From CALHVX01 sp039198065 (GTDB lineage Bacteria; Pseudomonadota; Gammaproteobacteria; Pseudomonadales; Azotimanducaceae), in contig JBCCTU010000007.1 in assembly GCA_039198065.1 (NCBI GenBank), forward strand, positions 1 to 64,000: a stretch of DNA of 64,000 bases. Direction: 5' to 3'. This document shows, one piece after another, positions 1 through 6,372 of this stretch. The notes under the pieces are model-generated. The model did no database searches, was not told the DNA's origin, and saw only the letters and a program-made list of their open reading frames with translations. Every line of letters starts with the position of its first letter. The stretch's first letter is position 1. The position numbers and the translations under genes were made by a program.

Positions 1-183
1 CTGCGATCGTAACGACAGTCGATCAAGAACAATCGGTATAAGCGTTTCCGGCAGATTAATGCCAAACCAAACGAGCAGCAGTAGCACCGCCGCTCGCCGG
101 GTCGCATGTCCAGCAAATGAGCCCACCAGTAGCGTTACCATCGATAGCGCTAGGTAGAACTCTCGCCAAGACATGTCGTCCAT
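1..183 (-). CDS. small membrane protein, partial (runs off window start)
   Basis: On the minus strand an ATG at 183-181 shares a base with the stop of the gene upstream (TAATG arrangement), and the frame stays open to base 1, giving at least 61 residues. The product begins MDDMSWREFYLALSM and has two hydrophobic stretches, about residues 10-24 and 32-44, separated by an Arg-rich turn. It is therefore probably a two-helix inner-membrane protein. The coupled start and the phage-like neighbours suggest a small phage or satellite membrane protein. Only the N-terminal part is visible and I do not recognise the family. Confidence 0.45.
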   Translation of the reverse strand, partial: MDDMSWREFYLALSMVTLLVGSFAGHATRRAAVLLLLVWFGINLPETLIPIVLDRLSLRSQ

Positions 184-431
184 TAGCTTGGAACGTTAAT
201 TGGCGGTTTGTTCGACTCACTACCGCCTGCAGGGATTTCTGGATCTTCCAGCAGGTGCTCCGCCCGATCGAGCAACGCCGCAATGTACCCCGCGTAAAAG
301 TTCGCTTGCGCGTCGTTGCCGGCTGCCAGCGCTCGGTTCTGGTTAATCCGCGCGTTCTGCAGGCTACAAACGTTCCAAATAAAGTCCTCTTCGGACGTCG
401 CAAACTTTGCCTTCATGTTATCGCCTGACAT
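183..431 (-). CDS. small phage-type protein of unknown function
   Basis: This gives 82 residues from an ATG at 431 that has a strong ribosome-binding site (AGGAAGGAG) six bases upstream, so I chose it over the farther start. The product is soluble and mostly helical, with the core FIWNVCSLQNARINQNRAL and a Pro/Glu/Ser-rich tail. It reads away from the regulatory region at 520-572 and is translationally coupled to a small membrane protein. I do not recognise the family. Length and setting fit an early or accessory phage gene. Confidence 0.5.
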   Translation of the reverse strand: MSGDNMKAKFATSEEDFIWNVCSLQNARINQNRALAAGNDAQANFYAGYIAALLDRAEHLLEDPEIPAGGSESNKPPINVPS

Positions 432-519
432 GGTGCTCCTTCCTGACCTGGTTATTAGTACTCCCCGCCCTGATGTGCGGCAAGAGACCAAATCGTCTCA
501 CCAGCAAACGCCCGATAAA

Positions 520-572
520 AAAAGTATTGCTTATTTTATAATCTTTGCTTATTTTTGCAAGCGCTTGCTTAT
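520..572. promoter_or_regulatory. divergent promoter/operator region of the integrated element
   Basis: The element TTGCTTATTTT occurs at 527-537 and 545-555, and its first eight bases recur at 565-572. Starts are spaced 18 and 20 bases apart, about two helical turns. A perfect 12-base palindrome GCAAGCGCTTGC lies at 557-568 and a perfect TATAAT at 537-542. On the minus strand, TTGCAA and TAAAAT with 16-base spacing make a possible promoter for the leftward genes. The stretch is AT-rich and lies between divergent genes, so it is a credible repressor-controlled switch. No repressor with an obvious matching site is visible. Confidence 0.45.
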
Positions 573-582
573 GGAGACCGCC

Positions 583-753
583 ATGCGTTTAGGACTTACT
601 CGAGCACACATGGATGAGCGCGCCCGCTGGAGGGCGCAAGAGCATTTCCTCCGCAGCCGCATTGAAGCGCGCGACCGCACGATTCGTGCAATAGCTTGGA
701 TCATCGTCGGCGTCATTCTGATGACGGCGGTGACGGAGCTGGCCGGTCTATGA
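583..753 (+). CDS. small single-pass membrane protein
   Basis: This encodes 56 residues. The ATG at 583 has GGAG six bases upstream; an ATG at 571 overlaps that signal and is less likely. The N-terminal 35 residues are strongly charged (RAHMDERARWRAQEHF region) and probably cytoplasmic and helical. One hydrophobic segment follows (about residues 37-52). Its stop overlaps the start of the next gene (ATGA), so the two are translated together. The family is unknown; it is probably an accessory protein of the integrated element. Confidence 0.45.
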   Translation: MRLGLTRAHMDERARWRAQEHFLRSRIEARDRTIRAIAWIIVGVILMTAVTELAGL

Positions 754-977
754 GATCTGCACCGATTACTTCTCGACAGCTGGAGCTGCTTCAGGCAGTA
801 GCTTTTGGCATTGCGATGTATGGGGTTCAACCAACATTTCAGGAGCTGTGCGGGTTTTTAGGGTGCAACAGTCCTAACTCGATCAGATCAATTGTTGAAA
901 GCCTAAGGTCGAAGAAAATCATTGCCGAGGGTAACAACGCCGCCAGATCACTAAAAATCAACTGGAGCAAGGTGTGA
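750..977 (+). CDS. LexA-type winged-helix DNA-binding protein
   Basis: The product has 75 residues. ITSRQLELLQAV, then a helix-turn-helix region PTFQELCGFLGCNSPNSIRS and a basic wing, resembles the N-terminal DNA-binding domain of LexA (TxxQxxxL, then a second helix ending in a Ser-rich recognition helix). The LexA self-cleavage domain is absent. It starts inside the stop of the upstream gene and ends overlapping the start of the excisionase-like gene, so it sits in a tight regulatory operon leading to the integrase. It is a likely transcriptional regulator of the element; its target is not known. Confidence 0.6.
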   Translation: MRSAPITSRQLELLQAVAFGIAMYGVQPTFQELCGFLGCNSPNSIRSIVESLRSKKIIAEGNNAARSLKINWSKV

Positions 978-1408
978 GCGACGCTAGGACCCTGCCACCA
1001 CCCGCACTGATCGGCGAAGACGCCGCCATGGAGCGGTACGACCTCACAAAGAACCAGATCGACTGGCTTCGCCGCAAGCACTGGACGGAAGGCGTTCACT
1101 ACGTCAAGAAAGCGCGCAAGGTTTGGTACGACTGGCGGGAGATAGACACATGGCAACAGTCAGCCGAGACGGGGAACGGATACGAGCCCGCATACTCGTC
1201 GACGGGCAACGCTATTCCGCCTCGATCGCACTCAAGCCCACCGCGCGTAATCTCGCGAAGGTTAAGAAGCAGCTCGAGGACGCGCGGCGCTACCTTGAAG
1301 AAACCGGAGATTGGGCAACCGTTAAGTCACAGCTCACCGGCAAGTCACACGTCATCCGTGACTCCCTTGCCCACTACGCCCAGAAGTTCCTCGACACCAC
1401 CACCGTAG
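974..1408 (+). CDS. excisionase-like DNA-binding protein with long overlap into the integrase
   Basis: A GTG at 974 overlaps the previous stop, with GGAG at 964-967. About the first 62 residues read like a phage excisionase of the winged-helix type: a helix-turn-helix (YDLTKNQIDWLRRKHW), then EGVHYVKK and the typical ending WYDWREIDTW. After that the frame stays open for some 80 Ser/Pro/Thr-rich residues, entirely inside the integrase gene in another frame. That tail looks like a by-product of the overlapping reading frame. The functional protein may be only the first part, or a frameshift may have removed its natural stop. Confidence 0.5.
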   Translation: MSDARTLPPPALIGEDAAMERYDLTKNQIDWLRRKHWTEGVHYVKKARKVWYDWREIDTWQQSAETGNGYEPAYSSTGNAIPPRSHSSPPRVISRRLRSSSRTRGATLKKPEIGQPLSHSSPASHTSSVTPLPTTPRSSSTPPP

Positions 1409-2214
1409 CCCGATCAACGCTGCTGGAGTACCAGCGGACGTACAACCGGTATTGGGGCGAGCTGGGTAACCGCATGATCCATACACTGCGGAAATCGGAC
1501 CTACGTGATCACCTGTCTACGTTTGACCTGGACCCAAAAACCGAGCGAAACGCCGTAGGCGTGCTGCGGCTGGTGCTTAAGGTCGCGCTCGAGGACGGGC
1601 TGATCACCGCCTTGCCGACGGAAAACTGGAAGTACGAGCGCAAGCACAAGCGGCCACCACGCGTTTACACACCTGAGCAGCGCGACGCGATCCTGGAGAG
1701 CTTCCAGCACCCAGTGGCGCACGCGTTTTACCTGACGGGCTTCCTGACTGGCATGCGGCTGGAGGAGCTGCTGGCGCTGCAGCCGGAGCACCTGGACCGT
1801 CCGGACATCGTGGTCACCCAGGTCCGGACGCGCCAGAAGGTCGAGGAGCGAACCAAGATTTACGCCGAGCGGCGAGCCTACGCACCGCCGGCGGTGTGGA
1901 CCGCACTGGAGCCGTACCGGTTTCAGGACTGGGTGTTTCAGCGACCGAACGGGAATGGATTCACCGACGCTAACGTGCTGCGCGGTGAGCTGCACGCCGC
2001 GATAGAGCGTGCTGGCGTACCGGCCTACCCAGAGCAACGATCAATTTGGCGACACACGTACATTTCAATCGCGCTCATGGAGCGCAAAGACCCGCGGATA
2101 GTGGCTGCTCAGACTGGCCACGACCTGCAAACGCTGCACCGCCACTACTACGCGTTTATACCAAGGGATCGAGATCGCGCGGAATTGGCTAGCATGTTCG
2201 AAAACACCATCTAG
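1150..2214 (+). CDS. tyrosine recombinase (phage-type integrase)
   Basis: This encodes 354 residues. The ATG at 1150 is preceded by GGGAG. The N-terminus (MATVSRDGERIRARILVDG) looks like the arm-type DNA-binding domain of lambdoid or P2-like integrases, followed by a core-binding helical domain (about 75-170) and a catalytic domain. The box I arginine is in TGMRLEELL. Box II is WRHTYISIAL, the second conserved His is in TGHDLQ, and the nucleophile is probably in HRHYYAF. It catalyses site-specific insertion and excision of the element. The nearest candidate site is tRNA-Arg at 3839-3915, whose 3' end faces this gene. Confidence 0.9.
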   Translation: MATVSRDGERIRARILVDGQRYSASIALKPTARNLAKVKKQLEDARRYLEETGDWATVKSQLTGKSHVIRDSLAHYAQKFLDTTTVARSTLLEYQRTYNRYWGELGNRMIHTLRKSDLRDHLSTFDLDPKTERNAVGVLRLVLKVALEDGLITALPTENWKYERKHKRPPRVYTPEQRDAILESFQHPVAHAFYLTGFLTGMRLEELLALQPEHLDRPDIVVTQVRTRQKVEERTKIYAERRAYAPPAVWTALEPYRFQDWVFQRPNGNGFTDANVLRGELHAAIERAGVPAYPEQRSIWRHTYISIALMERKDPRIVAAQTGHDLQTLHRHYYAFIPRDRDRAELASMFENTI

Positions 2215-2223
2215 GCGGCGACC

Positions 2224-2832
2224 ATGGAACCTTCAGACGCAATAGCAGCAGCAGCATTGGGCCTGGCGTTACTTAATTCAGCCGTTGGACTAGCGTATTG
2301 GGCATACACGCAAAGGAAGGTGGCTAGAGCAACCGTTCGACTTGCAGACTCCACATTCGGGCAGACTGCGGCTGGCCGATGGCAACTTAGCCGGCTAAGC
2401 CTTTTTGTCGCTAACACTGGTAATCAAGACATCGTCGTCCTGAGCCATTCACTGGTTTATGGGGACGAAAAGTTTAACGGCGAAAACTATGAAGTGGTGC
2501 CAAACACGCTTAAGAAGTGCGCAATAGCGCTGAAGCCAGGCGAGATTGGCATAGTGCCTATTGAAGAACTTGAGTTGTACCGCGCGTCAGATGGAGTCAA
2601 GCAACAACCTCTGTCATCTGTGTTAGTTCTACACTCCCCCCTCGGAGCAGCTCTCCACGCCACAGCGTTGGACGAGCTTCTTTCGATGGATGAATCCAAA
2701 GGTGAAGAGCTACAAGGATCCTTTAAAGCAACGGTTGTAACTATCGATCAGGTCTTTCTGCACGCTTCAAATAATTCTTCAACGAAGATACTAAACAGAC
2801 ACAGATCAGACGCTAAGGTTTCAGCGCTTTGA
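2224..2832 (+). CDS. unknown protein with N-terminal membrane anchor
   Basis: This encodes 202 residues and starts 10 bases after the integrase stop. Residues about 8-28 form one membrane helix (alternating Ala/Leu/Gly). The rest looks like a soluble, beta-rich domain (LSLFVANTGNQDIVVLSHSLVYG). Such an anchor plus an extracytoplasmic or cytoplasmic beta domain is common among small accessory genes of integrated elements. The 3' end overlaps the opposing membrane gene by 20 bases. I do not recognise the family; its position beside the integrase marks it as cargo. Confidence 0.55.
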   Translation: MEPSDAIAAAALGLALLNSAVGLAYWAYTQRKVARATVRLADSTFGQTAAGRWQLSRLSLFVANTGNQDIVVLSHSLVYGDEKFNGENYEVVPNTLKKCAIALKPGEIGIVPIEELELYRASDGVKQQPLSSVLVLHSPLGAALHATALDELLSMDESKGEELQGSFKATVVTIDQVFLHASNNSSTKILNRHRSDAKVSAL

Positions 2833-3202
2833 TGGCTTCTACAACAGCGTCGGCAAGGGCTTTAGCAAGTGCTACTGATGGAACGTCTTCAATGCTTGCC
2901 TGCCTATCCGTTGGCTTTTGAACCATCCGCACAAGCGTCAGCGTTAAGAGAGCAGGAAAAGCGAACAACAAGCCTAAGAGAGCGATGTGGTAGCCATGGA
3001 GAACAGTACTAGGAAACGTGCAGAAAAGCCTCCAAAGAAAAGCAAAAAGCACGATCGATGTTAGAAGTATGCCAATCGAACAGATCCAGAAGACTGTGCC
3101 CTTCCAGGCTTGCCTTTGGACCTCTTCTTTCGATTCGAGGTAAATCTCATCGGCGTAGCCTGACGACACTGTCGCTTCCGAAAGGTCATCTTCGTCCGAC
3201 AT
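2813..3202 (-). CDS. two-helix membrane protein, partner of the ImmA/IrrE-like peptidase
   Basis: The product has 129 residues. An acidic N-terminus (MSDEDDLSEATVSSGYADE) is followed by two strong membrane segments, about 36-58 and 69-93, and a soluble tail rich in Ala and Lys. It starts five bases after the stop of the metallopeptidase gene and is surely co-transcribed with it. It is not a recognised family. Pairing of a cytoplasmic peptidase with a small membrane protein suggests a two-part module, for example a membrane effector controlled by proteolysis. That is inference only. Confidence 0.6.
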   Translation of the reverse strand: MSDEDDLSEATVSSGYADEIYLESKEEVQRQAWKGTVFWICSIGILLTSIVLFAFLWRLFCTFPSTVLHGYHIALLGLLFAFPALLTLTLVRMVQKPTDRQASIEDVPSVALAKALADAVVEAIKALKP

Positions 3203-3207
3203 TGGCT

Positions 3208-3687
3208 CTAGGAAACCCAGCCGAGATTTTTGAGCCGGTACTGCATAGCAACTTCCGACACCTCAAAGGCGCGCGCAAGTCGCGCAAGACCGTGATCAGT
3301 GCGCTTGACGAGAGCGTTCACCGCCACACGAGGCATCAGAAGTTCCGCTGCAAACTGATTAGCTTCAGCTTCGTCTGGATCGAAGTTTTTGAGCGAGAAC
3401 TCTGCACTTGTATCCCGTTTACGGCGGGTCTCACCTCTGTTGAGGTGACCGAGCACTACATGCCCAATCTCATGAGCGACGGTGAATCGTTGCCGAAGGT
3501 TGGACTCTTGGGAGTTTACGCGGATCACCGGGCCGTCGCGCCGCGCAACGACTTCACCGCTGGCGTCACCAAGGGAGTCTGTTTCTCTGACATCAATCTT
3601 GAGTTTTTCAGCGATCAAAAAGGGGTCGACCGGGAGCGTTCGATCCCAGTGTTCTTCAAGAATTGCTTCAGCGGCTTTGTATCCCAT
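3208..3687 (-). CDS. ImmA/IrrE-family metallo-endopeptidase
   Basis: This encodes 159 residues. The zinc motif HEIGHVVLGH lies near residue 71, and downstream acidic residues (DPDEAEANQFAAELLMP) complete the ImmA/IrrE (DUF955) signature. The N-terminal LPVDPFLIAEKLKIDV is also typical. In ICEBs1 ImmA cleaves the ImmR repressor, and in Deinococcus IrrE cleaves DdrO. Both normally sit next to a helix-turn-helix repressor gene. None is fused or adjacent here; the partner is the membrane gene downstream. It could de-repress the element under stress or act in a defence or toxin module. Confidence 0.85.
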   Translation of the reverse strand: MGYKAAEAILEEHWDRTLPVDPFLIAEKLKIDVRETDSLGDASGEVVARRDGPVIRVNSQESNLRQRFTVAHEIGHVVLGHLNRGETRRKRDTSAEFSLKNFDPDEAEANQFAAELLMPRVAVNALVKRTDHGLARLARAFEVSEVAMQYRLKNLGWVS

Positions 3688-3760
3688 GGCGCTTACACGA
3701 TAACAAGGGTGTCAAAAAACCGAAGTGAGACCTGCTCCAGTCACCCGACCAGAGGATTCA

Positions 3761-3806
3761 TTAAAGCGTCGATTGGCCGAACGGTGGCCGAACTTCGACG
3801 CTTAAA
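3761..3806. repeat. inverted repeat enclosing two direct repeats, next to the tRNA-Arg attachment site
   Basis: Arms at 3761-3772 and 3795-3806 match at 11 of 12 positions as an inverted repeat (core AAGCGTCGA / TCGACGCTT). Between them TGGCCGAAC occurs twice, at 3774-3782 and 3785-3793, with an 11-base period close to one helical turn. The block lies 33 bases from the CCA end of tRNA-Arg. Phased repeats near an attachment core are typical of arm sites for integrases or excisionases. A hairpin terminator is less likely because no T-run follows. Confidence 0.5.
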
Positions 3807-3838
3807 GGAGATTAGTGGATGAAAATCAACTGGTTAAA

Positions 3839-3915
3839 TGGCGGACCCGACAGGATTCGAACCTGTAATCCCCGGCTTCGTAGGCCGGTGCCTTATCCAG
3901 TTTGGCCACGGGTCC
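3839..3915 (-). tRNA. tRNA-Arg(ACG)
   Basis: The minus strand folds into a full cloverleaf. The acceptor is GGACCCG paired with CGGGTCC, with discriminator G and an encoded CCA. The anticodon stem CCGGC/GCCGG carries the loop CTACGAA (anticodon ACG, reading CGN after deamination). The T-loop is TTCGAAT. Total length is 77. Its 3' end faces the integrase-bearing segment, as expected for a tRNA used as an attachment site whose 3' end is rebuilt by the element. In many gammaproteobacteria this tRNA follows tRNA-Ser(GCU) beside csrA. Confidence 0.95.
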
Positions 3916-4009
3916 CTCAATCGAGCGACGCATTATCGGGACGCGCCCTCGCGGAATCAAGCGATGCAGGTAACGGTGCCTCCACGGCGCCTCAGGTAGT
4001 CTTTTGGCA

Positions 4010-4195
4010 ATGAAAGACCAGTCCAACACCCCCCGAACCTCGGAGACCGAGCTGACCCCCCAACCAGAGAAGCGGTTCCACGGCTGGCGCCTCATCGGCA
4101 TCATCCTGATCGTGATGGTCGTGCTCGCGGTGATTTCAGCCGTTGTCGACTGGATGGTGATCGGCCCCCTCGAGGGCCGTGCACCCTGGCTTTAA
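4010..4195 (+). CDS. small single-pass membrane protein
   Basis: This encodes 61 residues from the ATG at 4010; an upstream in-frame TTG at 4004 is less likely. A polar, Pro/Thr/Glu-rich N-terminus (about 28 residues) is followed by one strong membrane helix (about 29-51, GIILIVMVVLAVISAVVDW) and a short tail. It is alone, divergent from the tRNA and convergent with the monooxygenase gene. No family is recognised. The composition is like a real protein, but there is little to suggest a job. Confidence 0.5.
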   Translation: MKDQSNTPRTSETELTPQPEKRFHGWRLIGIILIVMVVLAVISAVVDWMVIGPLEGRAPWL

Positions 4196-4217
4196 CACAC
4201 CCCGCCAGAGGTAAGCC

Positions 4218-5750
4218 TCAGCCCGCCGATTGAGCCTGAGACGCGTCGGGCGCGAAGCGCAGGGATCTGTCGTCGAAGCTGATCTTCGGTAACTCGTCCT
4301 TCTCTACCCAGTAATCCTGCTTGTGAATCCAGGGTTCGCGATCGCCTTGCTTTGGCATCTTGTGCATGCTGCGTCGCAGATAGCCGGGGTTGAAGTTGTC
4401 GGCCTCGACCCAGTCCTTACGCGCCATGCCTTCAAGCTCCGCCGGCACGACCGGTTCCACCAACCCATCGCCGCGGGCCGCCATCTGATTCAAGAGCCGG
4501 CACACAACCTCCGCGATCAGGTCAGCCCGCAGCGTCCAGCTGGCACGGAAGTAGCCGAAGACCCAGACCATGCTCGGGACGCCGTCGAACATCATGCCGC
4601 GCCAGGTGGTGGTCTTGGAGAAGTCGACGGGCTGATCGTCGACGCGAAACTCGATGTCGCCCATGACCGACAGGTCGAAGCCCGTGGCGGTGAGAATCAG
4701 ATCCGCCTCCAGAACCTCACCGGACTTCAGCCGCACCCCGTTCTCGACAAACCGATCGATGTGATCTGTAACCACGGACGCTTTGCCGTCACGAATCGCC
4801 TGAAACAGATCGCCGTCCGGTAGAAAGGCCAAGCGCTGCTGCCAGGGCCGATAGTTCGGCGTGAAGTGCGTCGCGTAGTCGAAGTCCTCGCCGAGGATTT
4901 CCTGCGCCATCGCAAGCAGCTCCGCTTTAACGACTTCTGGCTCTTCGTGGGAACGGCGGTTGATCTCCTTCTGATCGAAGTTGATCTTGCGCCGCGTGAT
5001 CTCATGCACCCACTCATCCGGCACGTCGAGTTCGCGAAGCGTATCGGCCATCTCGTTTCGATTGAGACCGGCAGCAAAGTAGGTCGGCGAGCGCTGCAGC
5101 ATGGTGACGTGGCCCGCCTTGTCAGCCATCGCCGGTACGACGGTCGCGGCGGTGGCGCCGGAACCGATGACCAGCACCCGCTTACCGCTATAGTCGTAGT
5201 CTTCGGGCCACTGCTGCGGATGGATGATGTCGCCGCGGAAGTCGGCCATGCCTTTCCATTCCGGAGTATAGGGTGTGTCGTGGCGGTAGTAGCCCTGACA
5301 CATCCATAGGAACTGGCAGCTCACGCGGCGCGTCGTCCCCGAAGTACGATCGGTCGCCGTCAACGTCCAGCGCTGCGTTGCGCGATCGTATTCCGCCGTA
5401 TCGATCCAGTGGTTGTAGCGAATGTGCCGCTCGATGTCGTTCTCATCGAGGACCTCGCGCAGGTACCGGTTGATCTCCTCCGCCGTTGCGATCGGTGCAC
5501 CGACCCACGGCTTGAACTTGTAGCCGAAGGTAAACAGATCGCTGTCAGACCGAATGCCCGGGTACTTGTGCGTTTCCCAGGTCCCGCCAAAGGTATCCTC
5601 GGCTTCCAGGATCGCGTAACTGCGCTCCGGCGTGTGCTGCTGAAGATGCCAGGCGGCACCAATGCCGCTGATGCCTGCTCCAATTATCAGCACGTCGAAG
5701 TGCTCGGCGCTCGCCGCCGTGCCGTCGGTCTGTACCGCCTGCTCCGCCAT
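4218..5750 (-). CDS. flavin-containing (Baeyer-Villiger type) monooxygenase
   Basis: This encodes 510 residues, a normal length. An FAD-binding Rossmann motif GAGISGIG lies near residue 24, FGGTWETHKYPGIRSD follows, an NADPH motif GSGATAAT lies near 188, and ATGFD sits in the C-terminal third. The Baeyer-Villiger fingerprint FxGxxxHxxxW is present as FRGDIIHPQQW (about 166-176). The family inserts oxygen next to ketones or oxidises S and N atoms using NADPH and O2. The overall pattern is close to EthA-like enzymes. It is transcribed alone and divergently from the GFA-family gene. The substrate cannot be read from the sequence. Confidence 0.9.
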   Translation of the reverse strand: MAEQAVQTDGTAASAEHFDVLIIGAGISGIGAAWHLQQHTPERSYAILEAEDTFGGTWETHKYPGIRSDSDLFTFGYKFKPWVGAPIATAEEINRYLREVLDENDIERHIRYNHWIDTAEYDRATQRWTLTATDRTSGTTRRVSCQFLWMCQGYYRHDTPYTPEWKGMADFRGDIIHPQQWPEDYDYSGKRVLVIGSGATAATVVPAMADKAGHVTMLQRSPTYFAAGLNRNEMADTLRELDVPDEWVHEITRRKINFDQKEINRRSHEEPEVVKAELLAMAQEILGEDFDYATHFTPNYRPWQQRLAFLPDGDLFQAIRDGKASVVTDHIDRFVENGVRLKSGEVLEADLILTATGFDLSVMGDIEFRVDDQPVDFSKTTTWRGMMFDGVPSMVWVFGYFRASWTLRADLIAEVVCRLLNQMAARGDGLVEPVVPAELEGMARKDWVEADNFNPGYLRRSMHKMPKQGDREPWIHKQDYWVEKDELPKISFDDRSLRFAPDASQAQSAG

Positions 5751-5940
5751 CGCCCTGGCCCCCTGCCCTCGACTGGTTTAGCGACGATGGTCACGCGAGC
5801 CGCCGTCGGACGCAACCCCGTGCTTTCCCTCAATTTTCCCTGATGAACGGCCGTCGACGCGTCCCACGCGCCTCGTGCACCGCTTGCCCCTCCCGGACCA
5901 GCGGTGCACCCTCGCGGAAACGAGGGAAAGGGAAAGGAAT

Positions 5941-6372
5941 ATGACGACTACCCATCAGGAAACCGGCGGCTGCCTCTGCGGCGCATACCGCTATGCATTC
6001 GATCGGCAGGCCGTGCTCAGCGCTGCGCACTGCCACTGCACCGACTGCCAGCGCGTCACCGGCAGCGGCAAAGCCACGATCGTATTTCTACCCACCGCAG
6101 CCCTCGAAGCCAAGGGCACGCTCAAAAGTTACACGGTCGTTGGCAGCGACGGCAGCCACGTTGAGCGGCTGTTCTGTGACACCTGTGGCTCGCCGGTGCT
6201 GTCGCGGGTAATCGAGCAGCCAGACCTCATCTTCGTAAAGGCCGGGAGTCTGGATGACTCGAGCTGGGTCAACCCAGCGATGAGCTTCTGGGCAAGGTCG
6301 GCCCTGCCCTGGGACGCCGTCGCCGACGGCGTCCCGGCTGTGCCCGGGAACCCTCCCGCACCAACCGCATGA
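5941..6372 (+). CDS. GFA-family zinc-binding protein
   Basis: This encodes 143 residues. The ATG at 5941 has an AAAGGA signal just upstream. Zinc-ligand motifs of the Gfa fold are all present: GCLCGAYRY at the N-terminus, HCHCTDCQ near residue 33, and CDTCGSPV near residue 84. Gfa was first linked to glutathione-dependent formaldehyde metabolism, but most family members have no proven reaction. Its stop overlaps the start of the amidohydrolase gene (ATGA), so the two form an operon. Confidence 0.85.
   Translation: MTTTHQETGGCLCGAYRYAFDRQAVLSAAHCHCTDCQRVTGSGKATIVFLPTAALEAKGTLKSYTVVGSDGSHVERLFCDTCGSPVLSRVIEQPDLIFVKAGSLDDSSWVNPAMSFWARSALPWDAVADGVPAVPGNPPAPTA

Noticed and set aside
1501..2037. 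A 178-codon minus-strand open frame within the integrase
   Set aside because: It has the Gln/Arg/Leu-rich, low-complexity composition of a high-GC reverse frame, and the integrase motifs are intact on the plus strand.
3710..3715. TTGACA on the minus strand as the -35 of the ImmA/IrrE operon
   Set aside because: It lies only about 23 bases from the start codon, leaving no room for a -10 element and leader.
3058..3822. A 254-codon plus-strand open frame opposite the ImmA/IrrE and membrane genes
   Set aside because: It is antisense to two genes with clear family motifs and a ribosome-binding site, and has no motif of its own.
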